A DNA stretch of 64,000 nucleotides from Nocardioides szechwanensis (GCF_900103935.1 NZ_FNIC01000001.1:629203-693202), one strand, 5' to 3'. Counted from the stretch's first letter, positions 1 to 9,438 are shown. Notes: generated from the letters alone by a model not told the origin. A program made the numbers and translations.

Positions 1-419
1 CAGAAGAACCCGCCGTACATCACGACGGCCCAGACGACGACGCAGATCAGGCTCGGGCCGAGGAAACCGAGGAGTGCCTCGCGGCGGTCGCTCTCGTAGC
101 GCCGCTGCGCACGCGCGGCCACGTCGGCCCGGTCGGCCAGGGGGACGCAAGACAGCGACCTGCCGGTCGCCGGGGTGACCGGTACGAGGTCGTCGACGAT
201 CGCCGGCACGTCTCCCAGGAGCCGCGCTGCGGCGACCCTGTCGCTGCGCTCGTCGAACTCCTCGCGGTCCAGGCGGCCGTCGGCGTACGCCGTGGCGAGC
301 AGGCCGCGGACCACCTCGCGGTCCTGGTCGGAAGCCCGGAGACCGCCGTTGGCAGGGTCACGCGGGTCCAGCGCGAAGGCGCCCCAGAGATCCTCACCCG
401 ACAATTCCACAATCGGCAT
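1..419 (-). CDS. DUF1707-domain membrane protein (3' part cut by window edge)
   Basis: The reading frame opens at ATG 419 and runs off the left edge, so about 139 residues are visible. Residues ~27-75 start LRASDQDRE and continue with GRLDREEFDER and an LLGDVP-like end. This is the DUF1707 signature of small actinobacterial proteins that usually carry one or two C-terminal membrane helices. A charged linker (~95-118) follows, then a hydrophobic stretch from ~119 that is probably the first helix. Function is unknown; the domain resembles short SHOCT-type oligomerisation modules. It is transcribed away from the mce4 operon and shares a 150-bp divergent intergenic region with it. Whether the KstR box there affects this gene is unclear. 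Confidence 0.72.
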   Translation of the reverse strand, partial: MPIVELSGEDLWGAFALDPRDPANGGLRASDQDREVVRGLLATAYADGRLDREEFDERSDRVAAARLLGDVPAIVDDLVPVTPATGRSLSCVPLADRADVAARAQRRYESDRREALLGFLGPSLICVVVWAVVMYGGFF

Positions 420-516
420 CCTAGGGAGCGGGCCGGAGTTAGCCTGTTTCGGCCGGGTAACAGCCTCGGCGGGGGATGCTGGTCGCCACTAAAGACGTGT
501 CTCGTTGTCCCTGAAC

Positions 517-530
517 GAGAACACGTTCTA
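517..530 (+). promoter_or_regulatory. KstR box and overlapping -10 of the mce4 operon
   Basis: GAGAACACGTTCTA matches the KstR operator consensus TnnAACnnGTTnnA with one mismatch (first T is G). The hexamer TATTGT (529-534) begins inside the box and fits an actinobacterial -10 (TAnnnT), predicting a start near 541 and a leader of about 30 nt. KstR bound here would occlude RNA polymerase. KstR control of mce4 is established in Mycobacterium; the site itself is read from the sequence. Confidence 0.82.
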
Positions 531-569
531 TTGTGGCGGTCGTCGCATTTATGGGGAGGTGACCGACCG

Positions 570-1343
570 ATGGCGTTCAGCGCTGTGTCGGTCCTCCGTG
601 GACCCGGTGAGCTGTCGGCGATGACCGTCGAGGTCGTCAAGCGGATGTTCACCCGGCCCTTCCAGTTCCGCGAGTTCGTGGAGCAGGCCTGGTTCATCAC
701 CAGCGTCACTCTGATGCCGACGATCCTGGTCTCCATCCCGTTCGGCGCCGTGATCTCGCTCCAGGTCGGCAACCTGACCGGTCAGCTGGGCGCCCAGTCG
801 TTCGCCGGCGCCACCGCGGTGCTGGCCGTCGTACGTGAGGCGGCACCGATCGCGGCGGCGCTGATCATCGCCGGCGCGGCCGGTTCGGCGATCTGTTCCG
901 ACATGGGGGCGCGCAAGATCCGCGAGGAGATCGACGCCATGGAGGTCCTGGGTGTCGACCCCATCGAGCGGCTCGTGGTCCCGCGGGTGGTCGCCACCAT
1001 GTTCGTGGCGCTGATGATCATCGGGATCGTGATCGGTGCCGGCATCGGCGGCGGCTACTTCTTCACCGTGATCATCCAGGGCGGTTCCGCCGGCGCGTTC
1101 CTGTCGTCGTTCACCGCGCTCGCGTCGCTGACCGACCTCTACATCGCGATCATCAAGGCCGTCGTGTTCGGTGGGATGGCCGCCATCGTCGGCGCCTACA
1201 AGGGCCTTAACGCCGGTGGCGGGCCGAGCGGCGTGGGCCGCGCGGTCAACGAGTCCGTGATCGTGGCGTTCATGCTGCTGTTCTTCATCAACGCGGTCAT
1301 CACGGCCATCTACTTCCAAGTCGTCCCACCCCCGGGGCTCTGA
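570..1343 (+). CDS. yrbE4A: YrbE4A-type permease of the Mce4 sterol importer
   Basis: A 257-residue MlaE/YrbE-family integral membrane protein, first gene of a complete mce operon. Together with YrbE4B it should form the permease core of the ATP-driven Mce4 transporter; the ATPase (MceG) is not in this window. Several hydrophobic helices cover residues ~38-60, ~85-115, ~145-175 and ~195-250. The family hallmark EEIDAMEVLGVDP lies near residue 120, where the coupling helix meets the ATPase. ATG 570 is chosen because GGAGGTG sits 8 nt upstream. An in-frame TTG at 531 falls in the promoter and is unlikely. The KstR box just upstream supports assignment to the cholesterol-type mce4 rather than another mce group. 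Confidence 0.9.
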   Translation: MAFSAVSVLRGPGELSAMTVEVVKRMFTRPFQFREFVEQAWFITSVTLMPTILVSIPFGAVISLQVGNLTGQLGAQSFAGATAVLAVVREAAPIAAALIIAGAAGSAICSDMGARKIREEIDAMEVLGVDPIERLVVPRVVATMFVALMIIGIVIGAGIGGGYFFTVIIQGGSAGAFLSSFTALASLTDLYIAIIKAVVFGGMAAIVGAYKGLNAGGGPSGVGRAVNESVIVAFMLLFFINAVITAIYFQVVPPPGL

Positions 1344-1344
1344 C

Positions 1345-2184
1345 ATGGCGAGCATCGGATCCATCGCGGGAGCGGTCGTCGACGGACGCCGTAGGTCCTT
1401 GGAGGCCTACGGCGACCAGCTGATGTTCTACGTCAAGGCGCTCGCCTGGACGCCCCGCGCGATCAAGCGCTACCCGCGCGAGATCAAGAACACCCTCGCC
1501 GAGGTGGCCTTCGGTGCGGGCGGCCTGACCCTCATCGCCGGCACGGTCGGTGTCATCGCGTTCCTGGCGTTCTTCGCCGGCACCGAGGTCGGCATCCAGG
1601 GCTACGCGTCGCTCAGCCAGCTCGGGGTCGCGAAGTTCAGCGCGTTCATCTCGGCCTACTTCAACACCCGCGAGGTCGCGCCGCTGATCTCCTCGATCGC
1701 CTTGGCAGCGACCGTCGGCTGCGGCTACACCGCCCGGCTCGGTGCCATGCGCATCTCGGAGGAGATCGACGCCCTCGAGGTCATGGGCATCCCGTCGCTT
1801 CCGTTCCTGGTCACGACCCGGATGATCGCCGCGTTCATCGCGGTCATCCCGCTGTACGTCGTGGCGCTGAGCGCGTCCTACCTCTCGCCGCGGCTGATCA
1901 CGGTCTACGTCTACGGGCAGTCGTCCGGCACCTACGACCACTACTTCCTACAGTTCCTGCCACCGATCGACATCCTGTGGTCGTTCTTCAAGCTGCTTTT
2001 CCTCGCGGCCGCGATCATCCTGATCCACTGCTACTACGGCTACACCGCCTCCGGCGGACCGGCCGGCGTGGGCATGGCGGTCGGCCGCGCGATCCGCACC
2101 AGCATCGTGTTCACGGTGGTCGCCGACTTCTTCCTCAGCTTCGCCATCTGGGGCTCCACCACCACTGTGCGGATCACGGGGTAG
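1345..2184 (+). CDS. yrbE4B: YrbE4B-type permease of the Mce4 sterol importer
   Basis: A 279-residue MlaE/YrbE permease starting 1 nt after yrbE4A ends, so the two are almost certainly translationally linked. The soluble N-terminus (~1-60) contains a basic segment (PRAIKRYPREIKN). It is followed by hydrophobic helices and the conserved EEIDALEVMGIPS motif near residue 138, which mirrors that of YrbE4A. The C-terminus has the GGPAGVGMAVGRAIR segment shared by YrbE proteins. It is expected to pair with YrbE4A in the inner membrane as the second half of the sterol transporter permease. Length and order match the yrbE4A-yrbE4B pair of Mycobacterium and Rhodococcus. Confidence 0.9.
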   Translation: MASIGSIAGAVVDGRRRSLEAYGDQLMFYVKALAWTPRAIKRYPREIKNTLAEVAFGAGGLTLIAGTVGVIAFLAFFAGTEVGIQGYASLSQLGVAKFSAFISAYFNTREVAPLISSIALAATVGCGYTARLGAMRISEEIDALEVMGIPSLPFLVTTRMIAAFIAVIPLYVVALSASYLSPRLITVYVYGQSSGTYDHYFLQFLPPIDILWSFFKLLFLAAAIILIHCYYGYTASGGPAGVGMAVGRAIRTSIVFTVVADFFLSFAIWGSTTTVRITG

Positions 2185-2190
2185 CCGGGC

Positions 2191-3546
2191 ATGGGCATGT
2201 TGGTCAACATCCACCACGACAGTCCGGCGGAGCACCGCCGGTTGCTGGTCGCCGGCGTCGTCTTCATCGCCGTCATGTCCACGCTCGTGTGGTTCTCGAT
2301 CGCGATCTACCAGAAGAAGTTCGACACGGTCACGACCGTCACGATCAAGGCCGACCGGGCCGGCCTCCAGCTGGCGAAGTTCGGTGACGTGCGGCTCAAC
2401 GGAGCCCTGGTCGGCCAGGTCCGCAGCGTCGAGCAGGACGGCGAGGAGGCCTCGATCGAGGTCGCCCTCGAGCCCGCCGCCGCCAAGGAGATCCCGGACA
2501 ACGTGCTGGTCGAGATCCTCCCGACCACGCTGTTCGGCCAGAAGTACATCGCGTTCGTCCGGCCCGACGCTCCGTCGTCGCAGAGCCTCGAGGACGGCGC
2601 GGAGATCCCCTCCGACCGGGTCGAGACCAACGTCGAGCTGAGCCGGATCCTGGCCAACCTCTTCCCCCTGCTGCGTGCGGTCAGCCCGGCCGACCTCAAC
2701 ATGACCCTCAACGCGCTCGCCACCGCCTTCGAGGGTCGCGGCGAGGAGCTCGGCGAGACCCTCGACCAGCTCGACGGCTACCTCACCGCCATCGAGGGCA
2801 GCCTGCCGACGCTGCGCCAGGACCTGATCACGCTCGCCGACGTCGCCGACACCTACGACCTGGCCGCCCCCGACCTGATCGGCGTGCTGCGCAACCTGAC
2901 CGTGACCAGCCAGACCGTGCTCGACAACCGTAAGCAGCTCGACGTGTTCTTCACCGACGTCGCCGGCCTCGCGACCACCACCACCCGGATCCTGGCCGAC
3001 AACGAGTCCGACATGATCCGTCTCGGCCAGGTCACCGAGCCGGTACTGCGGCTCCTCGACGTCTACTCGCCCGAGTTCCCCTGCCTGCTCCGGGGCGCGG
3101 CCCGCTACCGGCCGGTGCTCGCCAGCACCTTCGAGGGCAACCAGGTCAAGCAGTACATCGAGTTCGGCACCGCGCAGTACCGCGCCTACGACCAGCGCGA
3201 CCTACCGGAGTACGGCGAGGTCGGCCACGGGCCGTGGTGCTCCGGGCTGCCGTTCCCGCCGGTGCCGATCGGGCCCAACTCCTTCAAGGACGGCACCGAC
3301 ATCGACGACAACCCGCCCTCGAGCGACTTCCCGGCGATCCCGCTCCCCGGCCTCTCCCGCGTCGAGGCGGACGCCGCAGCCCAGCGCGGCTTCGGTGCCG
3401 GCATGTCCAGCGGCTACGCCGGCAGCGAGGCCGAGCAGACCATCGTCAACGCGCTGCTGGCCGGCGAGTCCGGTGAGCCCGCCGACAGCTACGGCTCGCT
3501 CGGCTCGCTGCTCTACGGCCCGGTCGTCCAGGGAGGTGGCCGCTGA
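2191..3546 (+). CDS. mce4A: Mce4A-type substrate-binding subunit
   Basis: A 451-residue Mce protein with one N-terminal membrane anchor (~17-40) and an MlaD domain (~48-125; LNGALVGQVRSV, LPTTLFGQKY). A long helical region of the Mce/Cholesterol-uptake type follows (~140-300), then a proline- and serine-rich tail. Mce4A is the first of six periplasmic subunits thought to assemble into a heterohexameric tube that carries sterol across the envelope. The gene follows yrbE4B by 6 nt. Starts at ATG 2191 or ATG 2197 are both possible. PWCSGLPFPP and similar segments in the second half are typical of Mce A subunits. The number-one position supports the A assignment. Confidence 0.87.
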   Translation: MGMLVNIHHDSPAEHRRLLVAGVVFIAVMSTLVWFSIAIYQKKFDTVTTVTIKADRAGLQLAKFGDVRLNGALVGQVRSVEQDGEEASIEVALEPAAAKEIPDNVLVEILPTTLFGQKYIAFVRPDAPSSQSLEDGAEIPSDRVETNVELSRILANLFPLLRAVSPADLNMTLNALATAFEGRGEELGETLDQLDGYLTAIEGSLPTLRQDLITLADVADTYDLAAPDLIGVLRNLTVTSQTVLDNRKQLDVFFTDVAGLATTTTRILADNESDMIRLGQVTEPVLRLLDVYSPEFPCLLRGAARYRPVLASTFEGNQVKQYIEFGTAQYRAYDQRDLPEYGEVGHGPWCSGLPFPPVPIGPNSFKDGTDIDDNPPSSDFPAIPLPGLSRVEADAAAQRGFGAGMSSGYAGSEAEQTIVNALLAGESGEPADSYGSLGSLLYGPVVQGGGR

Positions 3547-4628
3547 TGTCGCGCAACTCCGTCACCATGGCCGCCGGCATCAAGCTCGGCATCTTCACGG
3601 TCATCTCGATCCTCGTGACCGGCCTGCTCGCCGCGATCATGGGCAACGTCGGCTTCGGGGCGGGCAAGGAGTACAAGGCGATCTTCAGCACCGCCTCCAT
3701 GCTCCAGAAGGGCGACGACGTCCGAGTCGCCGGAGTCAGCGTCGGTGAGGTCAAGGACGTCGAGCACTACGACCGCAACAACGCGATCGTGACCTTCCGG
3801 GTCAAGGCCGACGTCCCGATGACCACTGCCTCGCGCGCCGAGATCCGCTTCCTCAACCTGGTGGGCGACCGCTACCTCGCCCTCGAGGAAGGCGCCTCCG
3901 CGCAGGCCGAGCCGCTCGACGACGGCGACACGCTGCCGATCGAGCAGACCAGCCCGGCCCTCGACCTGACCACCCTGTTCAACGGGTTCAAGCCGCTCTT
4001 CCAGGCGCTCCAGCCCGACCAGGTCAACGACTTGTCCCTCAACCTCATCCAGGTCCTGCAGGGCGAGGGCGGCACCGTCCGCGGCCTGCTCGAGCACACC
4101 GCGTCGCTGACCAACGCCCTCGCCGACCGCGACCAGCTGATCGGCGAGGTCATCACCAACCTGAGCAGCACCCTCTCGACCGTCGACAGCCGGCGCCGCC
4201 AGCTCTCCAGCCTCGTGGTCGAGCTCAAGGGCTGGATGGGCGACCTGGCCCGCGACCGCGGCACGATCGGGTCGTCCCTGAGCAACATCAGCGACCTGAC
4301 CGTCGTACTCGCCGACCTGCTGCGCGAGAGCCGGCCGGTGCTCAAGGCCGACATCGCCGAGCTGCGCCAGCTCGCCGCGCTGCTCAACAAGAAGGCCAAC
4401 CGCGACCAGATCGTCGAGCTGCTCGACCGGCTGCCGGAGTCGATGACCGACCAGACCCGGACCGGCACTTACGGCTCCTGGTACAGCTACTACATCTGCG
4501 GCTTCTCCGGCACGATCACGCTCCCCGAGATGGACATCCCGGGCATCCCCCCGGCGCTGCTCAACCAGCTGCTCGAGGGCCTCACCGACATCGAGTTCCA
4601 CTCCTCCGCAGAGAGGTGCAACCGATGA
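3546..4628 (+). CDS. mce4B: Mce4B-type substrate-binding subunit
   Basis: A 360-residue Mce-family protein. A hydrophobic N-terminal anchor (~13-33) leads into an MlaD domain (~40-118; GDDVRVAGVSVGEV, RFLNLVGDRYLAL). The Mce helical domain follows to ~300 and ends in a short Pro/Leu-rich tail (~320-345). The ATG overlaps the TGA of mce4A by 1 nt, with GGAGGTGG as ribosome site. The RFLNLVGDRY motif marks the B-type subunits. It is predicted to be the second ring component of the sterol conduit. Confidence 0.87.
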   Translation: MSRNSVTMAAGIKLGIFTVISILVTGLLAAIMGNVGFGAGKEYKAIFSTASMLQKGDDVRVAGVSVGEVKDVEHYDRNNAIVTFRVKADVPMTTASRAEIRFLNLVGDRYLALEEGASAQAEPLDDGDTLPIEQTSPALDLTTLFNGFKPLFQALQPDQVNDLSLNLIQVLQGEGGTVRGLLEHTASLTNALADRDQLIGEVITNLSSTLSTVDSRRRQLSSLVVELKGWMGDLARDRGTIGSSLSNISDLTVVLADLLRESRPVLKADIAELRQLAALLNKKANRDQIVELLDRLPESMTDQTRTGTYGSWYSYYICGFSGTITLPEMDIPGIPPALLNQLLEGLTDIEFHSSAERCNR

Positions 4629-5608
4629 GGCGCTACAGCGAGGCCCAGATCCTCCGCCTGGGCGCGATGGCGCTCGTCGTGATGCTCGTGATCATGGCGG
4701 CGGCCTTCAACCTCTCGAAGTTCCCCGGCTTCGGCGGCACCTCGTACGTCGCGGAGTTCAGCGACGCCAGCGGCATCCACCGCGGCAACATGGTCCAGGT
4801 CGGCGGCATGCGCGTCGGTCGTGTCCAGGACGTCAGCCTCGAGGACGGCCTGGTCGTCGTGAAGTTCGAGGTCGACAACGGCGTCGAGTTCGGCAACGAG
4901 AGCGAGGCGTCGATCGAGGTCCTCAACCTGCTCGGCGAGAAGTACCTCGAGCTCACGCCGGCCGGTGACGGACAGCTCTCCGAGGACACCCGGATCCCCG
5001 TCGAGCGCACCGAGTCGGCCTACGACATCGTGGGCGTCTTCGGTGACCTGACGACCACCACCGAGGAGATCGACAAGGACCAGCTCGTCGAGGCGCTCGG
5101 GGTCGTGTCCGACACCGTCGTCGCCGCGGCGCCCGAGATCGAGGCCAGCTTCGACGGGATCTCGCGGCTCTCGCGCACCGTCGCCTCGCGCGACGAGCAG
5201 ATCCAGGGGCTGCTCGCGAGCTCCAAGAACGTCAGCGCCCTGCTGGCCGAGCGCAGCGAAGACATCGTCGACCTGATGAAGAGCAGCGACCTGGTCTTCC
5301 AGGAGGTGCAGCGACGCAAGCAGGCGATCCACCAGCTGCTCGTCAACGCGCGCAGCCTCGCCGTCGAGCTGCGCGGCGTCGCGACCGACAACCAGGCCCA
5401 GATCGGGCCCGCGCTGCGCGAGCTCGACGACCTGCTCACCCTGCTCAACGGCAAGGAGAAGCAGCTCAAGGCGACGCTCAAGGCGCTCGGCCCCTACGTC
5501 TCGATCCTGGGCAACATCATCGGCACCGGTCCCTGGTTCGACGCCTACGCCGTGAACCTGGCCGCGATCCCCACGGGCGAGTTCCTGCCCGGGTTCCCGG
5601 GGGAGTGA
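4625..5608 (+). CDS. mce4C: Mce4C-type substrate-binding subunit
   Basis: A 327-residue Mce protein with an N-terminal membrane segment (~12-32), an MlaD domain (~40-118; NMVQVGGMRVGRV, LNLLGEKYLEL) and the long helical Mce domain to the C-terminus. It lacks the Pro-rich tail seen in the A and D subunits. ATG 4625 overlaps the mce4B stop by 4 nt (ATGA) and has GAGAGG nearby, so it is preferred to GTG 4616. It should sit third in the Mce4 hexamer. Confidence 0.86.
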   Translation: MRRYSEAQILRLGAMALVVMLVIMAAAFNLSKFPGFGGTSYVAEFSDASGIHRGNMVQVGGMRVGRVQDVSLEDGLVVVKFEVDNGVEFGNESEASIEVLNLLGEKYLELTPAGDGQLSEDTRIPVERTESAYDIVGVFGDLTTTTEEIDKDQLVEALGVVSDTVVAAAPEIEASFDGISRLSRTVASRDEQIQGLLASSKNVSALLAERSEDIVDLMKSSDLVFQEVQRRKQAIHQLLVNARSLAVELRGVATDNQAQIGPALRELDDLLTLLNGKEKQLKATLKALGPYVSILGNIIGTGPWFDAYAVNLAAIPTGEFLPGFPGE

Positions 5609-5612
5609 CCAC

Positions 5613-6809
5613 GTGATCAAACGAGTCAACACCAAGGTGGCCGCGCTGGTAGCGGTCGTGGCCGTCCTGCTCGCGTGGTTCCTCGTGCGCGGGGACGAGA
5701 CGGAGACCCGCAGCGTCACGGCCCACTTCCCGCGCGCCGTCAGCGTCTACACCGGCACCGACGTGCGGATCCTCGGCGTCAACGTCGGCGAGGTCACCGC
5801 CGTCGTGCCCGAGGGCGAGTCGGTGCGTGTCGAGATCGAGTACGACGCCCAGTACGACGTACCCGCCGACGCCCAGGCCGTGATCGTGACCCCGACCCTG
5901 GTCGCCGACCGCTTCGTGCAGCTGACGCCGGTCTACACCAAGGGCGAGGTGATGGCCGACGGCGCCGACATCGCGTTGCCCGACACCGGGGTGCCCGTCG
6001 AGCTCGACCGGATCTACGCCGCCCTGCGCGACCTGACCCAGACGCTCGGCCCCAACGGCGTCAACGCCGACGGCACCCTCAACCACCTGCTCGAGGCCGG
6101 GGCTACGACGCTCGACGGTCAGGGGAAGCGCGCCAACCAGATGATCCGCGACCTGTCCGACGCGGCCGCGACCTTCGGCGCCGGCAGCGGCGACCTCTTC
6201 GACACCGTCACCGCGCTGGCCGAGTTCACCACCACCCTGGCCCAGAACGACAAGCTCGTGCGCGCCTTCATCCGCGACCTGGCCGGCGTCTCCGAGCAGC
6301 TCGCGGCCGAGCGCGGCGAGCTCCAGGCTGCCCTCGCGTCGGTCGCCGACGCGGTGGGCACCGTCGAGAAGTTCGTCCGCGGCAACCGCAAGGCGCTCGT
6401 CGAGGACGTCGAGCGGCTGACCAGCATCGTGCGCACGATCAACTCCGAGAAGGGCAACCTCGACGACGCCCTGCGGATCGCGCCGGTCGCCATCGGCAAC
6501 CTGGTGCTGGCCTACAACTCCGAGTCCGGAACGATCGGCTCACGGATCGGTGTCAGCGGCAACGTGTGGGACGCCGACGGCTTCCTCTGCTCGGTCGTGC
6601 AGCAGTCCGAGCTGCCCGACATCAGCAAGAACCTCGCCTGCCAGATCTTCGAGACCCTCCTCGAGGAGATCACGAAGAACGTGCCCATGATCCCGCCCGG
6701 CCAGCGGGGCACCTCCGCCCGCACGCCCGCGGCACCCCCGGCCGACACGTCAGGCACGTCCGGCACGTCCGACCCGAGCCTGTCCTCACTGCTGGGAGGC
6801 ACACCGTGA
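5613..6809 (+). CDS. mce4D: Mce4D-type substrate-binding subunit
   Basis: A 398-residue Mce protein beginning at GTG 5613. The N-terminal anchor (~8-26) precedes an MlaD domain (~32-112; GTDVRILGVNVGEV, VTPTLVADRFVQL) and the helical Mce region. The C-terminal ~35 residues are rich in Pro, Ala, Thr and Ser (SGTSGTSDPS repeats), typical of the D subunit tail. The TPTLVADR sequence replaces the LLGEKY motif of the other subunits, as is usual for D. A second long reading frame overlaps this gene in another phase and is only the upstream extension of mce4E. Confidence 0.86.
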   Translation: MIKRVNTKVAALVAVVAVLLAWFLVRGDETETRSVTAHFPRAVSVYTGTDVRILGVNVGEVTAVVPEGESVRVEIEYDAQYDVPADAQAVIVTPTLVADRFVQLTPVYTKGEVMADGADIALPDTGVPVELDRIYAALRDLTQTLGPNGVNADGTLNHLLEAGATTLDGQGKRANQMIRDLSDAAATFGAGSGDLFDTVTALAEFTTTLAQNDKLVRAFIRDLAGVSEQLAAERGELQAALASVADAVGTVEKFVRGNRKALVEDVERLTSIVRTINSEKGNLDDALRIAPVAIGNLVLAYNSESGTIGSRIGVSGNVWDADGFLCSVVQQSELPDISKNLACQIFETLLEEITKNVPMIPPGQRGTSARTPAAPPADTSGTSGTSDPSLSSLLGGTP

Positions 6810-8170
6810 TGCGCCGTCGCTGGGTCGGGCTCGCCGCCGTGTTCGCCGTGCTCACCTCCGGGCTCACCTCGGGCTGCGAGTTCGAGGGCGCCTACGACCT
6901 GCCGCTGCCCGGCTCGCCCGTCGACGAGGACCACTCCTACGAGGTGACCGCCGAGTTCGCCGACATCCTCAACATCGTGCCGCGCTCGCCGGTCATGGTC
7001 GACGACGTCACGGTCGGCGAGGTGATCGAGGTCGACCGGGTCGGCTGGCACGCCAAGGTCACGCTGCGCATCCGCGACGACGTCGTACTCCCCGACAACG
7101 CGATCGCCGACATCCGCCAGGTGAGCCTGCTCGGCGAGAAGTACGTCGCGCTCGAGCCGCCGTCCGAAGGGGCGTCCGAGGAGCGGCTCGACGACGGCGA
7201 CAACCTGTCGCTCGAGGCCACCGGGCGCAACCCCGAGGTCGAAGAGGTCCTCGGGGCACTCTCGTTCCTGCTCAGCGGTGGTGGCGTGGCCCAGCTCGGC
7301 ACGATCACCGAGGAGCTGAACAACGTGATGGGCGGGCGCACCGAGCGGATGCGCCACCTCCTCGGGTCGCTGGAGAGCGTGGTCGGCACCCTCGACGCGC
7401 AGAAGGACGACATCATCAGCGCGCTGGAGTCGCTCAACAGCCTCACGGCCACGCTCAACCGCGAGCGCGAGACCATCCAGGGCGCCCTCGACGTGGCCGG
7501 CCCGGCGATCGCGGTGCTCGCCGACCAGCACGACGAGCTGGTCGCGATGCTGCGCTCGCTCGACCGCCTCGGCGTTGTCGGCACCCGCGTGATCACCGCC
7601 AGCAAGGACGACATCATCGCCTCGCTCCGCCACCTGCAGCCCGTGGTCAACCGGCTCCGCGCCGCCGGCGACAAGCTGGCCCCGGGCCTCAACCTGCTGG
7701 TCAGCTTCCCGTTCCCGCAGGAGGCCTCGGAGATCGTGCTCGGCGACTACGCCAACACCTCGATCAAGGCCGACTTCAACTTCTCCAACTTCTTCTCCGC
7801 CGGCGGCGGTGGACCACTGCCCGACCTGCCGGACCTGCCGCTGCCCGGGCTGCCGCCCGAGCTCCTCAACCAGGTGCTCGACTGCATCGCCAGCGGCAAC
7901 CTCGGGAGCAAGAAGTGCGCCAAGGTGCTCGCCAACCTCAACCTGCTCGCCAAGCTGGTCGAGGTCTGCGAGCGCCCGCGCTACGAGGACCGGCCGGTGT
8001 GCGTCGCCCTCGCCCTGCTCCAGGCCGGCGAGATCGAGCTCCCCGACCTGCCCGGCCTGCCGCTGCCCGAGCTCGAGCTTCCCGGCCTGGCCCGGCTCGG
8101 CCAGTCGTTGACCTCGACCGGACCCAGCGACCGACCCTCGACCGCGGCACTCCTCGGAGGTGACGGCTGA
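6809..8170 (+). CDS. mce4E: Mce4E-type lipoprotein subunit
   Basis: A 453-residue Mce subunit made as a lipoprotein: residues 2-4 are basic, 5-19 hydrophobic, and TSG-Cys23 fits a lipobox. The E subunit is the lipoprotein in known Mce operons. An MlaD domain (~45-125; SPVMVDDVTVGEV, VSLLGEKYVAL) and the helical Mce domain follow, then a Leu/Pro-rich C-terminal part with repeated LPDLPxLPLPxL segments (~335-350 and ~415-430) bracketing a four-Cys stretch. ATG 6809 overlaps the mce4D stop (TGATG). An open frame extends far upstream but overlaps mce4D, so it is rejected as coding. Confidence 0.87.
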   Translation: MRRRWVGLAAVFAVLTSGLTSGCEFEGAYDLPLPGSPVDEDHSYEVTAEFADILNIVPRSPVMVDDVTVGEVIEVDRVGWHAKVTLRIRDDVVLPDNAIADIRQVSLLGEKYVALEPPSEGASEERLDDGDNLSLEATGRNPEVEEVLGALSFLLSGGGVAQLGTITEELNNVMGGRTERMRHLLGSLESVVGTLDAQKDDIISALESLNSLTATLNRERETIQGALDVAGPAIAVLADQHDELVAMLRSLDRLGVVGTRVITASKDDIIASLRHLQPVVNRLRAAGDKLAPGLNLLVSFPFPQEASEIVLGDYANTSIKADFNFSNFFSAGGGGPLPDLPDLPLPGLPPELLNQVLDCIASGNLGSKKCAKVLANLNLLAKLVEVCERPRYEDRPVCVALALLQAGEIELPDLPGLPLPELELPGLARLGQSLTSTGPSDRPSTAALLGGDG

Positions 8171-9438
8171 TGACCCGTGGTGGCATCAAGGCCAGACTCG
8201 TGGCGTTCGCCGTGCTGAGCGCGGTCGGCATCGTCTACATCGCCGCGACCTACCTCGGTCTCGTCGACCGGGCGCTGGGGCGCGGTCTCACCGTCGAGGC
8301 GACCCTGCCCACCTCGGGCGGACTGTTCGAGGGCAGCGAGGTGACCTACCGCGGCGTCAAGATCGGCAAGGTGTCGCGGATGACCGCCACCGAGAAGGGC
8401 GTCACCGTCCAGCTCAAGCTCGAGGACGGCACCAAGCTCCCCGTGGACTCGCCCATGTACGTGCACAACCTGTCGGCGGTCGGGGAGCAGTACCTCGACT
8501 TCGAGCCCCCCGACGACGACGGCCCCTACGCCGAGAACGGCACCACCCTGGAGGGCTCCGTGGAGTCGCTCCCGGTCGACGAGGCCGACCTGCTCGTCGA
8601 GCTGGACGCCTTCGTCAACTCCGTCGACAAGGAGAACCTCCAGGTCCTGATCCGCGAGCTCGGTGACATGTTCGAGGGGACCGGCAAGTCGCTGGAGGTG
8701 CTGCTCGACAGCGGTGGCCAGTTCGTCGACGAGGCGTCGGCCAACACCGACGCCACCATCCGGCTTCTGGAGACCGGGCTCACCGTGCTGCGCACCCAGC
8801 GTGACGAGGGCGAGAACATCAAGGCGTTCTCCCGCGACCTGCGGCTGCTGACCGATGCGCTGCGCGAGTCCGACCCCGACCTGCGCGCCACCCTCCAGGG
8901 CACCCCGGGTGCCGCGCGCGAGGTGCAGGCGCTCCTCGAGGACCTCGAGCCGACGCTTCCGGTGCTCCTCGGCAACGCGGTCAGCGTCAACCAGGTCGTG
9001 GTGTCGCACCTGGCCGGCCTCGAGCAGCTGCTGGTGACGTTCCCGCGCACGATCGCGGGTGGCTTCACCGGCACCGACCCCAACGGCTACGGCCACGTCA
9101 GCCTCCAGTTCGACAGCACACCACCGTGCACCGAGGGTTACAAGCCGCCCAGCCAGTGGCGTCAGCCCAACGACCTCACCGACGCGCCGATCTACCCGGC
9201 GGAGTGCAAGAGCGGGCCGCCGTACGTCATGCGTGGCCCCAAGTACGTCCCCGGCGCACGCAAGACGGCCTCGCCGCCGCGCGCGTACGGTGGCTCCTAC
9301 GACCCGGTCTCGGGCCTGGTCTACGGTGCGGTTGACCGCAACGGTGGGCCCGTCCGCTTCGTCGACCCGGGCGACCTGTCCATCCTGGGAGACGACGCGT
9401 GGAAATGGCTGCTGATGGGACCGGTGTCCGGCCGGTGA
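8170..9438 (+). CDS. mce4F: Mce4F-type substrate-binding subunit
   Basis: A 422-residue Mce protein, last of the six. It has an N-terminal anchor (~9-30) and an MlaD domain (~38-115; GSEVTYRGVKIGKV, NLSAVGEQYLDF). The NLSAVGEQY form of the motif is characteristic of F subunits. The helical domain follows, and a cysteine-containing C-terminal third ends with SGLVYGAVDRNGG. The ATG overlaps the mce4E TGA. As the terminal subunit it should complete the Mce4 tube facing the outer face of the envelope. Confidence 0.87.
   Translation: MTRGGIKARLVAFAVLSAVGIVYIAATYLGLVDRALGRGLTVEATLPTSGGLFEGSEVTYRGVKIGKVSRMTATEKGVTVQLKLEDGTKLPVDSPMYVHNLSAVGEQYLDFEPPDDDGPYAENGTTLEGSVESLPVDEADLLVELDAFVNSVDKENLQVLIRELGDMFEGTGKSLEVLLDSGGQFVDEASANTDATIRLLETGLTVLRTQRDEGENIKAFSRDLRLLTDALRESDPDLRATLQGTPGAAREVQALLEDLEPTLPVLLGNAVSVNQVVVSHLAGLEQLLVTFPRTIAGGFTGTDPNGYGHVSLQFDSTPPCTEGYKPPSQWRQPNDLTDAPIYPAECKSGPPYVMRGPKYVPGARKTASPPRAYGGSYDPVSGLVYGAVDRNGGPVRFVDPGDLSILGDDAWKWLLMGPVSGR

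Noticed and set aside
3513..5719. Long minus-strand frames opposite mce4B and mce4C
   Set aside because: They are acidic, repetitive and without family motifs, while the Mce proteins on the plus strand are clear.
5675..6808. Upstream extension of mce4E giving an 831-codon frame
   Set aside because: The extra 378 codons overlap mce4D in another phase and are Arg-rich. The lipoprotein signal starts at 6809.
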